Shown: positions 7,735 to 14,279 of the stretch, piece by piece
Layout of the letters: each line of letters starts with the position of its first letter
How positions within the stretch are numbered: position 1 is the first letter of the stretch
From: CAIRYW01 sp964555825
GTDB lineage: Bacteria; Patescibacteriota; Minisyncoccia; Phycocordibacterales; CAIRYW01
Direction: 5' to 3'
Assembly: GCA_964555825.1 (NCBI GenBank)
Contig: CAZKTY010000004.1
Span: 1-28,335 of the forward strand
Length of the DNA: 28,335 nucleotides
Position numbers and translations under genes: made by a program
Notes under the pieces: model-generated
Seen by the model: the letters and a program-made list of their open reading frames with translations, nothing else
Databases searched by the model: none
Told to the model about the DNA's origin: nothing

Positions 7735-9168
7735 TTAAGTCAACAAGAAAAACTTTAAAGGCACTTTAACAATTCCATCTTCTTTTGAAATATCTAAGGA
7801 ATCTGATGTGCAAAACACCAGCCCGTAATCACACTTAACTTTATCCATTGTTGTTTTGACTTGTCTAAATTGCTTTTCACCCATTCCGATCTCAATAGCA
7901 ATTTGTTTTTTGTTAGCAATCTGCAAAATAAAATCTGCACCAGATTGAGCACTGTCATAGGTAACTCTCCCCACTCCATTTGAAATAAATTCTCTATAAA
8001 AATGAAGACCGGCGACATCTTCAAGTAATTTACCTCTTCTAACTAAAAATGTTTCATCTAAACCAGTGATACTTAAAAGTGACATACGTATTGCAGGACT
8101 CATAAATAAATATTTTGATGGTTTTTTAACTCCAACAGCATTTGAACCATGAGCAGGTATTCTTATTGTAATTTCTGCTTTTTCCAACGCATCTAGAACT
8201 GATGTTAAAGTAAGTCTATCAATAGCAATGATCCCACTAACCTTATTAACACTTAATCCGTCATTACTATCTGCCATTATAAATAATAGTCTTTTTATTA
8301 CACCGAGTGTTTGAATATCAAACTTCCCTAATTCTTGAATGTCCTTATTGATCATTCTATCTACTAAAAAACTAATCCTCTCATAAATATTTGATGTTTT
8401 TGTTCTAAATGTAAAAGGAAGTGTCCCTGTTGATAAAAACTCATCTATATCTGAATCTTTAAATTTAGACCACTGCTCTTTAACTTTTACCTCCAAAGCT
8501 GACAAACGAGAAAATACTTCTTCTGCCGTAGAAGAATCGTATAAAGCTTTTTTTATTTCTTGTTTTAAACCAGCCGAAGGAAATATATTATTTTTTAACA
8601 TTTCAAATTCTCCAAAACTCAAAGGGTATAGTTTTTCAAAAATACCCCGGCGGGCAATATCAGGATTTGATTGCAATTGAACAGCAGAAGAGCCTGTGCA
8701 TATCACAAAGACATTTCTCGCTTTGTCATAAAGACTTTTTAATACAGCTCCCCATTTTTCATCTTGTTGCACCTCATCTATAAAAATCAACACGGGCCCA
8801 GGATGACCTTCAAAATTTTTTCCTAAGATCTGCTCATAACCTTCAAGAACCTCTAACAATGTAAAACCAGCAGTGACAATGTCATCCACAGAAATATATA
8901 ATATTTTTATACCGTTTAATCTTTTATCTTCATTAAAAGCAAAATATAACTGTGCCAGAACTGTTGTTTTACCAACACCTCTTAATCCAGGGAGAATAAC
9001 CCAACGAGACTCTTTTTGTCCTGATAAAAAATCTTTTATGTATTTTTCTATTTTTAAAAAGACGTGACGCCTTGAATACATCCAATTACCAGTTTTGACA
9101 TAAGGGCCGAGTCGCTCTCCACCTCTGGCAAGTTGATTTTTTATATATGAAATTACTTCGGGTTTCAT
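7735..9168 (-). CDS. AAA+ ATPase with C-terminal DUF4143/nuclease-like domain
   Basis: A 477-aa protein of the AAA_14/DUF4143 type. Walker A is GLRGVGKTT at 61-69, Walker B is VLIFIDE at 126-132, a sensor-1-like V-F-V-I-C-T-G-S-S-A follows, then the family's A-R-R-G-I-F-E-K-L-Y-P-L-S-F-x-E-F. The C-terminal 120 residues contain L-E-D-V-A-G-L-H-F-Y-R-E and a G-A-D-F-I-L-Q-I-x-x-x-x-Q-I-A-I-E-I-G segment resembling a PD-(D/E)XK nuclease core (D...E-x-G). Its partner is the HEPN-like gene downstream. It is divergent from the methyltransferase across a repeat-rich operator-like region. The role is unknown; it may be a defence or toxin-like ATPase. Confidence 0.8.
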   Translation of the reverse strand: MKPEVISYIKNQLARGGERLGPYVKTGNWMYSRRHVFLKIEKYIKDFLSGQKESRWVILPGLRGVGKTTVLAQLYFAFNEDKRLNGIKILYISVDDIVTAGFTLLEVLEGYEQILGKNFEGHPGPVLIFIDEVQQDEKWGAVLKSLYDKARNVFVICTGSSAVQLQSNPDIARRGIFEKLYPLSFGEFEMLKNNIFPSAGLKQEIKKALYDSSTAEEVFSRLSALEVKVKEQWSKFKDSDIDEFLSTGTLPFTFRTKTSNIYERISFLVDRMINKDIQELGKFDIQTLGVIKRLLFIMADSNDGLSVNKVSGIIAIDRLTLTSVLDALEKAEITIRIPAHGSNAVGVKKPSKYLFMSPAIRMSLLSITGLDETFLVRRGKLLEDVAGLHFYREFISNGVGRVTYDSAQSGADFILQIANKKQIAIEIGMGEKQFRQVKTTMDKVKCDYGLVFCTSDSLDISKEDGIVKVPLKFFLLT

Positions 9169-9186
9169 TTGATTTATATATTAGAA

Positions 9187-9287
9187 TATACAAGAGATAT
9201 AATACTCTTATATATTGAATTATACAAGTGTATAAGTTTTCATTTATACCTTACTAGATAAGGATTTTCTTTAGATTCTCTTGTATA
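9187..9287. repeat. TATACAAGAG repeats between divergent operons
   Basis: Four copies of a 10-bp motif lie between the ATPase and methyltransferase genes. TATACAAGAG is at 9187-9196 on plus and exactly inverted at 9278-9287 (CTCTTGTATA). One-mismatch copies are TATACAAGTG at 9221-9230 on plus and CTCTTATATA at 9205-9214 on minus. Alternating orientation around divergent starts suggests operators for a dimeric regulator of both operons. The regulator is unidentified; the ribbon-helix-helix protein at 13882 is a candidate. Confidence 0.5.
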
Positions 9288-9351
9288 GGATAAGTATGTG
9301 GATAACTTATTAATACCAATTAAATCAATATCCCCTTTTATTGTTATTAGG

Positions 9352-9357
9352 TATAAT
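9352..9357 (+). promoter_or_regulatory. -10 box of the methyltransferase gene (leaderless start)
   Basis: A perfect TATAAT ends 6 nt before the ATG at 9364, so transcription should begin at or next to the start codon and give a leaderless mRNA. A convincing -35 box is not visible. This decides the start: an upstream in-frame ATG at 9298 lies before the promoter. Confidence 0.55.
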
Positions 9358-9363
9358 AGCGCT

Positions 9364-10260
9364 ATGTCTACACCTACCCCATCAAAGAATCAAGATAATT
9401 TAAAAATGCTCAAAAAACAAAAAAAAGTTTTTGGGGGGATATCTACTGAAATAATTCTTGGTGATTGTTTAGAAGTTCTGAAAAAAATTGAAACGAACTC
9501 TGTTGATTTAATTGTTACCTCTCCCCCCTACTCAGACCAAAGAAATTCAACTTACGGTGGAACAAAAGCAGAAAAATATGTTGAGTGGTTTCTACCGATC
9601 ACAGCAGAACTTTTGAGAGTCTTAAAACCAACAGGAACATTTATTTTAAATATAAAAGAAAAAGTCTCTGATGGTGAAAGACATACTTATATACTGGAAT
9701 TGATTTTAGAAATGAGAAAACAAGGTTGGTTATGGACTGAAGAATTTATTTGGCACAAAAAAAATTGTTACCCTGGTAAATGGCCCAATCGTTTTCGTGA
9801 TGCTTGGGAGAGACTTCTACAATTCAACAAAGATAAAAAATTTAATATGTATCAAGAAGAAGTTATGGTGCCTACTGGTGACTGGGCCAAAACAAGGCTT
9901 AAGAATTTAAGTGAGACAGATAAAACTCGTGATAATTCAAAAGTAGGTAGTGGTTTTGGAAAAAACATATCAAACTGGATCGGAAGAGATATGGCATATC
10001 CAAGTAATGTTCTTCATCTCGCAACTGAAAGTAGTAATAAAAAACATAGTGCCACTTTTCCAAAAGAGTTACCTCGTTGGTTTATAAAATTATTTACTAA
10101 GCCAGGAGATATTGTCTTAGATCCATTTTTAGGCTCAGGCACAACAAGTGTGGTTTCAAAAGAAATGGGTAGAAATAGTATCGGGATTGAAATTCTAGAA
10201 GAGTATTACAAGATTTCTAAAGAAAATGTAGCCAATGTTCAAGACCAGCTACCTTTATAA
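9364..10260 (+). CDS. DNA methyltransferase, probably N4-cytosine, of a type II restriction-modification system
   Basis: A 299-aa SAM-dependent DNA methylase. The catalytic motif IV T-S-P-P-Y is at 52-56 near the N-terminus, and the SAM-binding motif D-P-F-L-G-S-G-T-T is at 254-262 near the C-terminus. This is the beta-class order. S-P-P-Y rather than D-P-P-Y favours N4-cytosine, though N6-adenine cannot be excluded. A target-recognition segment lies between, about 110-230. It is 11 bp upstream of a restriction endonuclease on the same strand, and the pair ends at a terminator at 11237. The likely start is leaderless. Confidence 0.9.
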   Translation: MSTPTPSKNQDNLKMLKKQKKVFGGISTEIILGDCLEVLKKIETNSVDLIVTSPPYSDQRNSTYGGTKAEKYVEWFLPITAELLRVLKPTGTFILNIKEKVSDGERHTYILELILEMRKQGWLWTEEFIWHKKNCYPGKWPNRFRDAWERLLQFNKDKKFNMYQEEVMVPTGDWAKTRLKNLSETDKTRDNSKVGSGFGKNISNWIGRDMAYPSNVLHLATESSNKKHSATFPKELPRWFIKLFTKPGDIVLDPFLGSGTTSVVSKEMGRNSIGIEILEEYYKISKENVANVQDQLPL

Positions 10261-10271
10261 TAATAAAAAAT

Positions 10272-11033
10272 ATGTCAAAAATTGATTACATGGAAGTAAA
10301 TAAATTCATTACGGACAGCGTTATGAAGCCGTTCTACGAAATTAGACTTGAGAAACTATCTGCCCTCAACCTAAATAGTATCCTTAAGAGAAAAAACCCA
10401 TATCTCTTCAAAGCAAAAAATGTTGAGACAAGTGGTGAGTTTATTAAATATATTTTAGATGCGTTTCTGTCATCTCAAGAAGAGACAATGTTTGGAAATC
10501 TTCTTGAAAAACTTGCTATATTTATCTGTGAGAAAACCTATAAAGGAAAGAAAGCAGAGCAAGGCGTGTTTAAAAGTATTGATCTAGAATTTGAAAAAGG
10601 TGGCAAATATTATGTGGTTGGTATTAAATCAGGCCCAAATTGGGGTAACAAAGATCAGGTTGACAGGATGAAATCAAATTTCAAAGTTGCTAAGGAAATT
10701 CTTAAGAGAAATGGTGTGAAAAAAGAAGTTATTGCTGTAAATGGTTGTATCTATGGTAAAGATAATAAACCGTTCAAGCAATGTGCTGATACTAAAGAAA
10801 ACTACTACAAGATATGTGGTCAAGAATTTTGGGAATTGATATCTGGAGACAACGAGCTTTATAAAAATATTATTTTACCTCTAGATAAAGAAGCTAAGAA
10901 AAGAAGTGATCATTTTAAGGAAGTCTATGCTGAAAAAAGCAACGAGATGATAAAAGATTTCTCTGATAATTTTTTAACAAAAAAAGGAGCTATTGACTGG
11001 GAAAAGATGATTGACTTCGTCTCTAAAAAATAA
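10272..11033 (+). CDS. Type II restriction endonuclease (IKSGPNWGN family, PmeII/LlaMI-like)
   Basis: A 253-aa protein. The likely PD-(D/E)XK core is D104-L-E106 followed by strand Y-Y-V-V-G-I-K119-S-G, giving the diagnostic IKSGPNWGN at 118-126. From memory this motif is typical of PmeII/LlaMI-like endonucleases; the exact family is not certain. The N-terminal half contains K-R-K-N-P-Y-L-F-K-A-K-N, also characteristic. It cleaves DNA at a site protected by the neighbouring methylase; the recognition sequence cannot be read. The gene follows the methylase by 11 bp, so the methylase would be expressed first. Confidence 0.85.
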   Translation: MSKIDYMEVNKFITDSVMKPFYEIRLEKLSALNLNSILKRKNPYLFKAKNVETSGEFIKYILDAFLSSQEETMFGNLLEKLAIFICEKTYKGKKAEQGVFKSIDLEFEKGGKYYVVGIKSGPNWGNKDQVDRMKSNFKVAKEILKRNGVKKEVIAVNGCIYGKDNKPFKQCADTKENYYKICGQEFWELISGDNELYKNIILPLDKEAKKRSDHFKEVYAEKSNEMIKDFSDNFLTKKGAIDWEKMIDFVSKK

Positions 11034-11038
11034 AATTA

Positions 11039-11224
11039 TTAATTAATTTTTCTGGGAAAACTTTTACTTTCTTGTTGTTTTTTATTTATATAACTATCAA
11101 TCTCATATCTAATAATGTTTTGACAAAGTCCTCTTAGATAATTTAATCTGTATTCAATTGTTTCATCTTTTGTTTTTTGATCACCTGTTATTTTTCGGTA
11201 TTCATCAATTGTTACTTTTGTCAT
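11039..11224 (-). CDS. Small hypothetical protein, 61 aa
   Basis: It starts M-T-K-V-T-I-D-E-Y-R-K-I-T-G, with charged and helical composition that looks like real protein rather than an antisense shadow. No gene covers the opposite strand. It is convergent with the restriction gene and ends 5 bp after it. The plus-strand terminator at 11237 lies just upstream of its start, so the restriction operon's transcript would be antisense to it. No function is assigned. Confidence 0.5.
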   Translation of the reverse strand: MTKVTIDEYRKITGDQKTKDETIEYRLNYLRGLCQNIIRYEIDSYINKKQQESKSFPRKIN

Positions 11225-11236
11225 ATAATTTCTAGG

Positions 11237-11270
11237 CCCGCCAGATTCCGATCTTTTGGCGGGTTTTTTT
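11237..11270 (+). terminator. Terminator of the restriction-modification operon
   Basis: CCCGCC (11237-11242) pairs with GGCGGG (11258-11263), continued by AGAT/ATCT inside and a TCCG loop, with a three-T bulge. Seven T follow on plus (11264-11270). The minus side has no U-tract, so it works for plus transcripts. Confidence 0.85.
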
Positions 11271-11271
11271 A

Positions 11272-11751
11272 TTATTTAAAATATTGACCATAATATTTTA
11301 ACCAATTAGTAGAAATTTCTTTTTGGGCCTCCTGTATAGACACTGAACCGTTACACACTTTCTTGTGTAAGTAATTTTCAAGTTTATCTTTTGTTCTTGC
11401 TCCGTTAGAAATTAAATATGATTCAGGGAAAAGATTTTTAATATCATTACTTCCTCCAAGCTCCAAACTAATAATGTGATCTACCTCATAATTTGAATGT
11501 TGCGAGTAAGGTATTCCATATTCCTGAAATACTTTTTTCTTTTCTGACAAAGACACATCCCTTACAGTTTTCGTGTATCCAACGGTGCAAATAGTCTTTA
11601 AATCTGTAGTTAATACAGCTCCAGGCGAACAAGCGGGGTCTGGAAGGGCAGAATTTGCATTACAAGCGGGCTTACTAGCTGAAGCCGAAGCATTCACAAC
11701 GCTTAAAAGAAAAACGAGAGAAAATGCAAAAATTGATATATTTCTTTTCAT
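11272..11751 (-). CDS. Secreted HNH-type nuclease
   Basis: A 159-aa protein with a clear signal peptide (residues 1-25: M-K-R-N, hydrophobic core F-A-F-S-L-V-F-L-L-S-V-V, then A-S-A-S-A). The mature part has Cys residues at 30, 41 and 55 and an HNH core with E89-V-D91-H92-I-I-S-L-E-L-G-G-S-N102 and N106-L-F-P-E110, the usual metal and catalytic positions. HNH enzymes nick or cut nucleic acids; export suggests action outside the cell, such as nutrient salvage or attack on neighbours. It lies 3 bp after a membrane protein gene on the same strand and is probably cotranscribed with it. Confidence 0.85.
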   Translation of the reverse strand: MKRNISIFAFSLVFLLSVVNASASASKPACNANSALPDPACSPGAVLTTDLKTICTVGYTKTVRDVSLSEKKKVFQEYGIPYSQHSNYEVDHIISLELGGSNDIKNLFPESYLISNGARTKDKLENYLHKKVCNGSVSIQEAQKEISTNWLKYYGQYFK

Positions 11752-11754
11752 AAA

Positions 11755-12318
11755 TTATTTATAGACTTCTAGAGAACCAAATGATGTCACTTCTGCCACC
11801 TTTTCATTTGAGTATGCATCTCTGACTTCAAATGAGGCATAACTTCCTTCCCCTTTTATTTGAGCAAGATCCATAGTAATTTTTGCTAAAAGATCCTTTT
11901 TGAATTGCACAGTTTGCGTATACCATATTGAGCCAACATAGATTGCTCTATCGCCAGTCAAAGAATAGCTTTGAACCAATCCAGATTTTTCACCTAGAGA
12001 CATCAAGTCATCAAGATCTTTTTGTGCTTTATCTTTATCTGCCTGAGAGACAATTGGAGCTTGTTCTTTTGCAGGAGTGCTTTGTGATGCTGTTATACCA
12101 GAAAGAACAGGTGTCATCACAAAAACAGTGACGATTATTATAATTTTTTCTTTTCTTGTAAATTTTCTATTTATCTTTGAAGAAAGGAACGACCAAGTTT
12201 GAGGAAATAAAAGTAAGCCAACAATCACCCCTCCAATACCTATAACTGCATTTTGGGTAATTGAAAACAAAGAACCCAAAACTATAATGCCTCCTAGAAT
12301 CATTCTAAATATTTTCAT
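11755..12318 (-). CDS. Membrane protein with extracytoplasmic tail, unknown
   Basis: A 187-aa protein with three hydrophobic segments: about 5-22, 24-40 and 63-80. A charged R-K-F-T-R-K-E-K stretch lies before the third. About 105 hydrophilic residues follow, with D-K-D-K-A-Q-K-D-L-D-D-L-M and a beta-rich end (A-I-Y-V-G-S-I-W-Y-T-Q-T-V). I do not recognise the family. It directly precedes the secreted nuclease gene (3-bp gap), so a joint role in export or immunity is possible but unproven. It is divergent from the structured RNA, whose 5' end lies 23 bp upstream of its start. Confidence 0.7.
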   Translation of the reverse strand: MKIFRMILGGIIVLGSLFSITQNAVIGIGGVIVGLLLFPQTWSFLSSKINRKFTRKEKIIIIVTVFVMTPVLSGITASQSTPAKEQAPIVSQADKDKAQKDLDDLMSLGEKSGLVQSYSLTGDRAIYVGSIWYTQTVQFKKDLLAKITMDLAQIKGEGSYASFEVRDAYSNEKVAEVTSFGSLEVYK

Positions 12319-12340
12319 AGAAATATTTATTAATTAGTAA

Positions 12341-12526
12341 TCCTAGTGATAGATACAAAAAGCCCACCACTAGGAGAGTCTTACGACTCTTACACAAGTT
12401 TCCTCGTGTAACGACGTGAACGCCCTAAATGATGGGTTTTTTATTCACGTCGTTTTATGACCATATCTCAATGAAACACGCTTCATTAAGGGTTAGGTCT
12501 TCGGTATATTTAATTGTAGGTTAATT
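12341..12526 (+). ncRNA. Conserved pseudoknotted RNA, copy 1 (unrecognised family)
   Basis: Five hairpins follow in order. P1 CCTAGTG/CACTAGG is at 12342-12348/12368-12374. P2 AGAGTC/GACTCT is at 12375-12390 with loop TTAC. P3 TACAC/GTGTA is at 12391-12410, loop containing AAGTTTCC. P4 is a perfect 10 bp at 12411-12420/12444-12453. P5 GACC/GGTC is at 12459-12462/12496-12499, enclosing a 6-bp hairpin (12470-12475/12482-12487). The P1 loop AAAAAGCCCA (12357-12366) pairs with TGGGTTTTTT (12433-12442) in the P4 loop: a 10-bp pseudoknot with one G-U. The second copy at 26085-26259 keeps all helices with different bases. The conserved tail contains TTGTAGGTTAA. It lies upstream of, and in the same direction as, the 234-aa gene and the recombinase. 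Confidence 0.85.
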
Positions 12527-12590
12527 ATGACAGTTTTCTTCAGTTAAGAAAAGCGTTGCAATAAATTCAAATATGAGGAAAGATTAAAGT

Positions 12591-13295
12591 ATGAGCGGAC
12601 AAAAAAAATCAAGAGTGGAGAAATTAATTGAAAAAATTCTAGTCAATGAAAAAACTCAAGGTTATTTTGATTCAATAAAAAATAGTTTTGACCCATTTAT
12701 AGATAAAATTAAAACTCCAGAGACCTTTTATGAATGGGCTTTTGAATTAGATAAGAAAATATCAAACGGCAACATGAATAAGAGTGAGAGGAATTTTTAC
12801 TTGGAAATAAGTAAGTTAGATTCCTTTTCTAAAGATTTTTTTGGTGGATTCTTTTCAAGAAAATTTGCTGTAGCTCTTTCAAGCTACGCCATATTTAAAA
12901 AAATACCTTCGCAATGTTTATTCTTTGGAATTTCACACAAAATAAAAGGCCCAAAAGAACACGAAGACTGGTATGGGACAGCAGAGATCACGATAGAACC
13001 AGGAGCCTCACTAGAAGAGACAATTAAATACATAAAGAAAAATTGGGCTGAAATATCAAAAATAGATGAATACTTTTCTGGTAACAACCTAGTCATGAGT
13101 AGAAGTTCTGTATTAGTAAAAAGAGTAAGAGAAAAAACAGAAATTGAAAGAGATAAAGCGATAAGAGAATTCAGCAAAAAAAAATTAACAGACATACAAA
13201 TATCAGTTGAATTAGGAGCAATGGGCTTTAAAACTCCAAGCCTATCAATTATCCGCAAAGTAAGAAGTAACTTAAAAAAGATGTCTAAAAGGTGA
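12591..13295 (+). CDS. Element core protein, 234 aa, possible DNA-binding C-terminus
   Basis: No named family is recognised. It is soluble and lysine-rich. The C-terminal half has I-E-P-G-A-S-L-E-E-T-I-K and K-N-W-A-E-I-S-K, then a basic helix ending E-R-D-K-A-I-R-E-F. A helix-turn-helix-like segment follows (L-T-D-I-Q-I-S-V-E-L-G... S-L-S-I-I-R-K-V-R). The 236-aa protein at 25038-25748 in the second element shares the pattern (I-F-P-G-A-R-R-E-D-V, N-K-W-P-E-I-K-K, E-R-D-Q-A-I-Y), so the two appear homologous. AGGAAAG about 10 nt before the ATG is a plausible ribosome site. Its place after the structured RNA in both elements suggests a regulator or RNA/DNA-binding partner. Confidence 0.8.
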   Translation: MSGQKKSRVEKLIEKILVNEKTQGYFDSIKNSFDPFIDKIKTPETFYEWAFELDKKISNGNMNKSERNFYLEISKLDSFSKDFFGGFFSRKFAVALSSYAIFKKIPSQCLFFGISHKIKGPKEHEDWYGTAEITIEPGASLEETIKYIKKNWAEISKIDEYFSGNNLVMSRSSVLVKRVREKTEIERDKAIREFSKKKLTDIQISVELGAMGFKTPSLSIIRKVRSNLKKMSKR

Positions 13296-13314
13296 ATTAT
13301 ATGAGCACACAATA

Positions 13315-13326
13315 AAGTGCACACTC
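13315..13326. repeat. Left arm of a 12-bp long-range inverted repeat
   Basis: AAGTGCACACTC here is the exact reverse complement of GAGTGTGCACTT at 13691-13702, 364 bp away. The right arm lies in the loop of the hairpin at 13678-13717. In RNA this would be a long-range pairing that encloses the small gene and the terminator-like structure between them. Confidence 0.5.
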
Positions 13327-13350
13327 CGACTCAATAAATATTTTAAACTC

Positions 13351-13379
13351 TAACCGCAAGCTAAAAAAGTTTGCGGTTA
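13351..13379 (+). promoter_or_regulatory. Hairpin ending on the start codon of the 38-aa gene
   Basis: TAACCGCAA (13351-13359) pairs with TTGCGGTTA (13371-13379); the last A is the first base of the ATG. The stem therefore covers the region where a ribosome would bind and could control translation of the small gene. Confidence 0.5.
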
Positions 13380-13495
13380 TGTCTAATAAGCAAAAAGAAA
13401 AAAATAAGAAAGAGAAATCAAAAGAAGATCTTGAGGGGATCTTTATTGATAATCTTTTGAACTTGCTTATGCGACAAGTTGAAAACGATAAATAG
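13379..13495 (+). CDS. Small charged protein, 38 aa
   Basis: The ATG at 13379 opens a 38-codon frame, M-S-N-K-Q-K-E-K-N then K-E-D-L-E-G-I-F-I-D-N-L-L-N-L-L. A lysine-rich start is followed by an amphipathic helix, which looks like a genuine small protein. No ribosome site is evident and the start is held in a hairpin. Its stop overlaps the outer arm of the terminator-like structure at 13494. Function unknown. Confidence 0.45.
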   Translation: MSNKQKEKNKKEKSKEDLEGIFIDNLLNLLMRQVENDK

Positions 13496-13577
13496 CCTTT
13501 TGAGCGGACACCTATATTTCAATCTGAAATAAGCCTTTTATGGTGTTGCGTCCGCTCCACTATAGAAGGCTTTTTTT
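13494..13577 (+). terminator. Composite terminator with two competing 5' arms
   Basis: AGCCTT (13494-13499) pairs with AAGGCT (13566-13571), followed by TTTTTTT. Inside, GAGCGGAC (13502-13509) pairs with GTCCGCTC (13550-13557), and TATTTCA/TGAAATA (13515-13521/13525-13531) forms a hairpin. A second AAGCCTT at 13531-13537 can pair with AAGGCTT (13566-13572) instead, giving an alternative terminator. Mutually exclusive arms before a U-tract are what an attenuator or switch would need. Confidence 0.6.
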
Positions 13578-13677
13578 AGTTAAACCTACTTTTGCTTGCT
13601 AGAACAATTTTTGTAGAAAGGAGCTATCAGCGCATCTCCTAAAAAACTTGGACTGAAAATGAATGGTGAATAGATAC

Positions 13678-13717
13678 AAGTCCCCGCTCTGAGTGTGCAC
13701 TTCTCAACGGGGGACTT
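13678..13717 (+). other. Hairpin with a loop complementary to an upstream site; gene-free stretch 13496-13881
   Basis: AAGTCCCC (13678-13685) pairs with GGGGACTT (13710-13717). Its loop contains GAGTGTGCACTT (13691-13702), the exact complement of 13315-13326. The whole 386-bp stretch without a gene holds this hairpin and the composite terminator, so it is probably an RNA-structured region. From 13718 to 13881 I see no further strong feature. Confidence 0.5.
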
Positions 13718-13881
13718 AATATGTTCATCATTTATAACTTCTTAATTCTTTATCAGACAACAATTCAGAGAGAACAGGGGCTTATCTGACTGATTGAAAG
13801 ATTTAAGTTTCTACAGAAACATAAAGGTCGTATTAAGGGGATAAAAGTGCAGTTTAATTATAAGAGTTAACAAATTAACAA

Positions 13882-14088
13882 ATGAGAAAAATAAAAGTAA
13901 AAGAACCAACTAAACTCATGAGAGTGAGAACTAGAATATATTCAGCTTTTAAGATGATGGCTGGAATCAAACAGAGACCTATGACTGAACTGCTAGAAGA
14001 AATAATGATCCCTGAACTCAAAAGAAGAAATATGATGCTAGAAAGCATAGAAGAGAAAGATGTGAGTTCAGAGAATTTAACTAGTTAA
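13882..14088 (+). CDS. Ribbon-helix-helix-like small DNA-binding protein, 68 aa
   Basis: A basic N-terminus leads to T-K-L-M-R-V-R-T-R-I-Y, a plausible DNA-contacting strand. Helix S-A-F-K-M-M-A-G-I follows, then a turn and helix M-T-E-L-L-E-E-I-M-I-P-E-L-K-R-R. This strand-helix-helix layout, with about 45 core residues, fits Arc/MetJ-type repressors. Such proteins bind short inverted repeats as dimers, so the TATACAAGAG repeats at 9187-9287 or structures near 13500 are candidate targets. It is transcribed toward the recombinase. Confidence 0.6.
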   Translation: MRKIKVKEPTKLMRVRTRIYSAFKMMAGIKQRPMTELLEEIMIPELKRRNMMLESIEEKDVSSENLTS

Positions 14089-14167
14089 ATTCGTAAACAA
14101 AAATAAAAACAAATAAAAAAGGACTGTTTTCCTTACTTATACCGATGAGTGCATAAACTCCCAAAAT

Positions 14168-14254
14168 ATGGCTAAACATAATGATATAGTCCTAAAAGTG
14201 GGATTCAAACAAATTGTGAAAAATAGGGATTTGTCGGCATTTGAGGACATTTGA
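14168..14254 (+). CDS. Possible 28-aa small protein upstream of the recombinase
   Basis: The ATG at 14168 opens M-A-K-H-N-D-I-V-L-K-V-G-F-K, ending D-L-S-A-F-E-D-I before TGA. It sits where the second element has its 47-aa gene, between core genes and recombinase. The residue mix is plausible but the length gives little statistical support. Confidence 0.25.
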   Translation: MAKHNDIVLKVGFKQIVKNRDLSAFEDI

Positions 14255-14279
14255 GAATTATTAAATAATCGTTAACAAC

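Noticed and set aside
9298..9363. N-terminal extension of the methyltransferase
   Set aside because: It begins upstream of the TATAAT box; the ATG at 9364 fits both promoter and family length.
12884..13324. 146-aa minus-strand frame opposite the 234-aa gene
   Set aside because: It is antisense to a protein with a homologue in element 2 and has low-complexity Leu/Ser/Phe content typical of a shadow frame.
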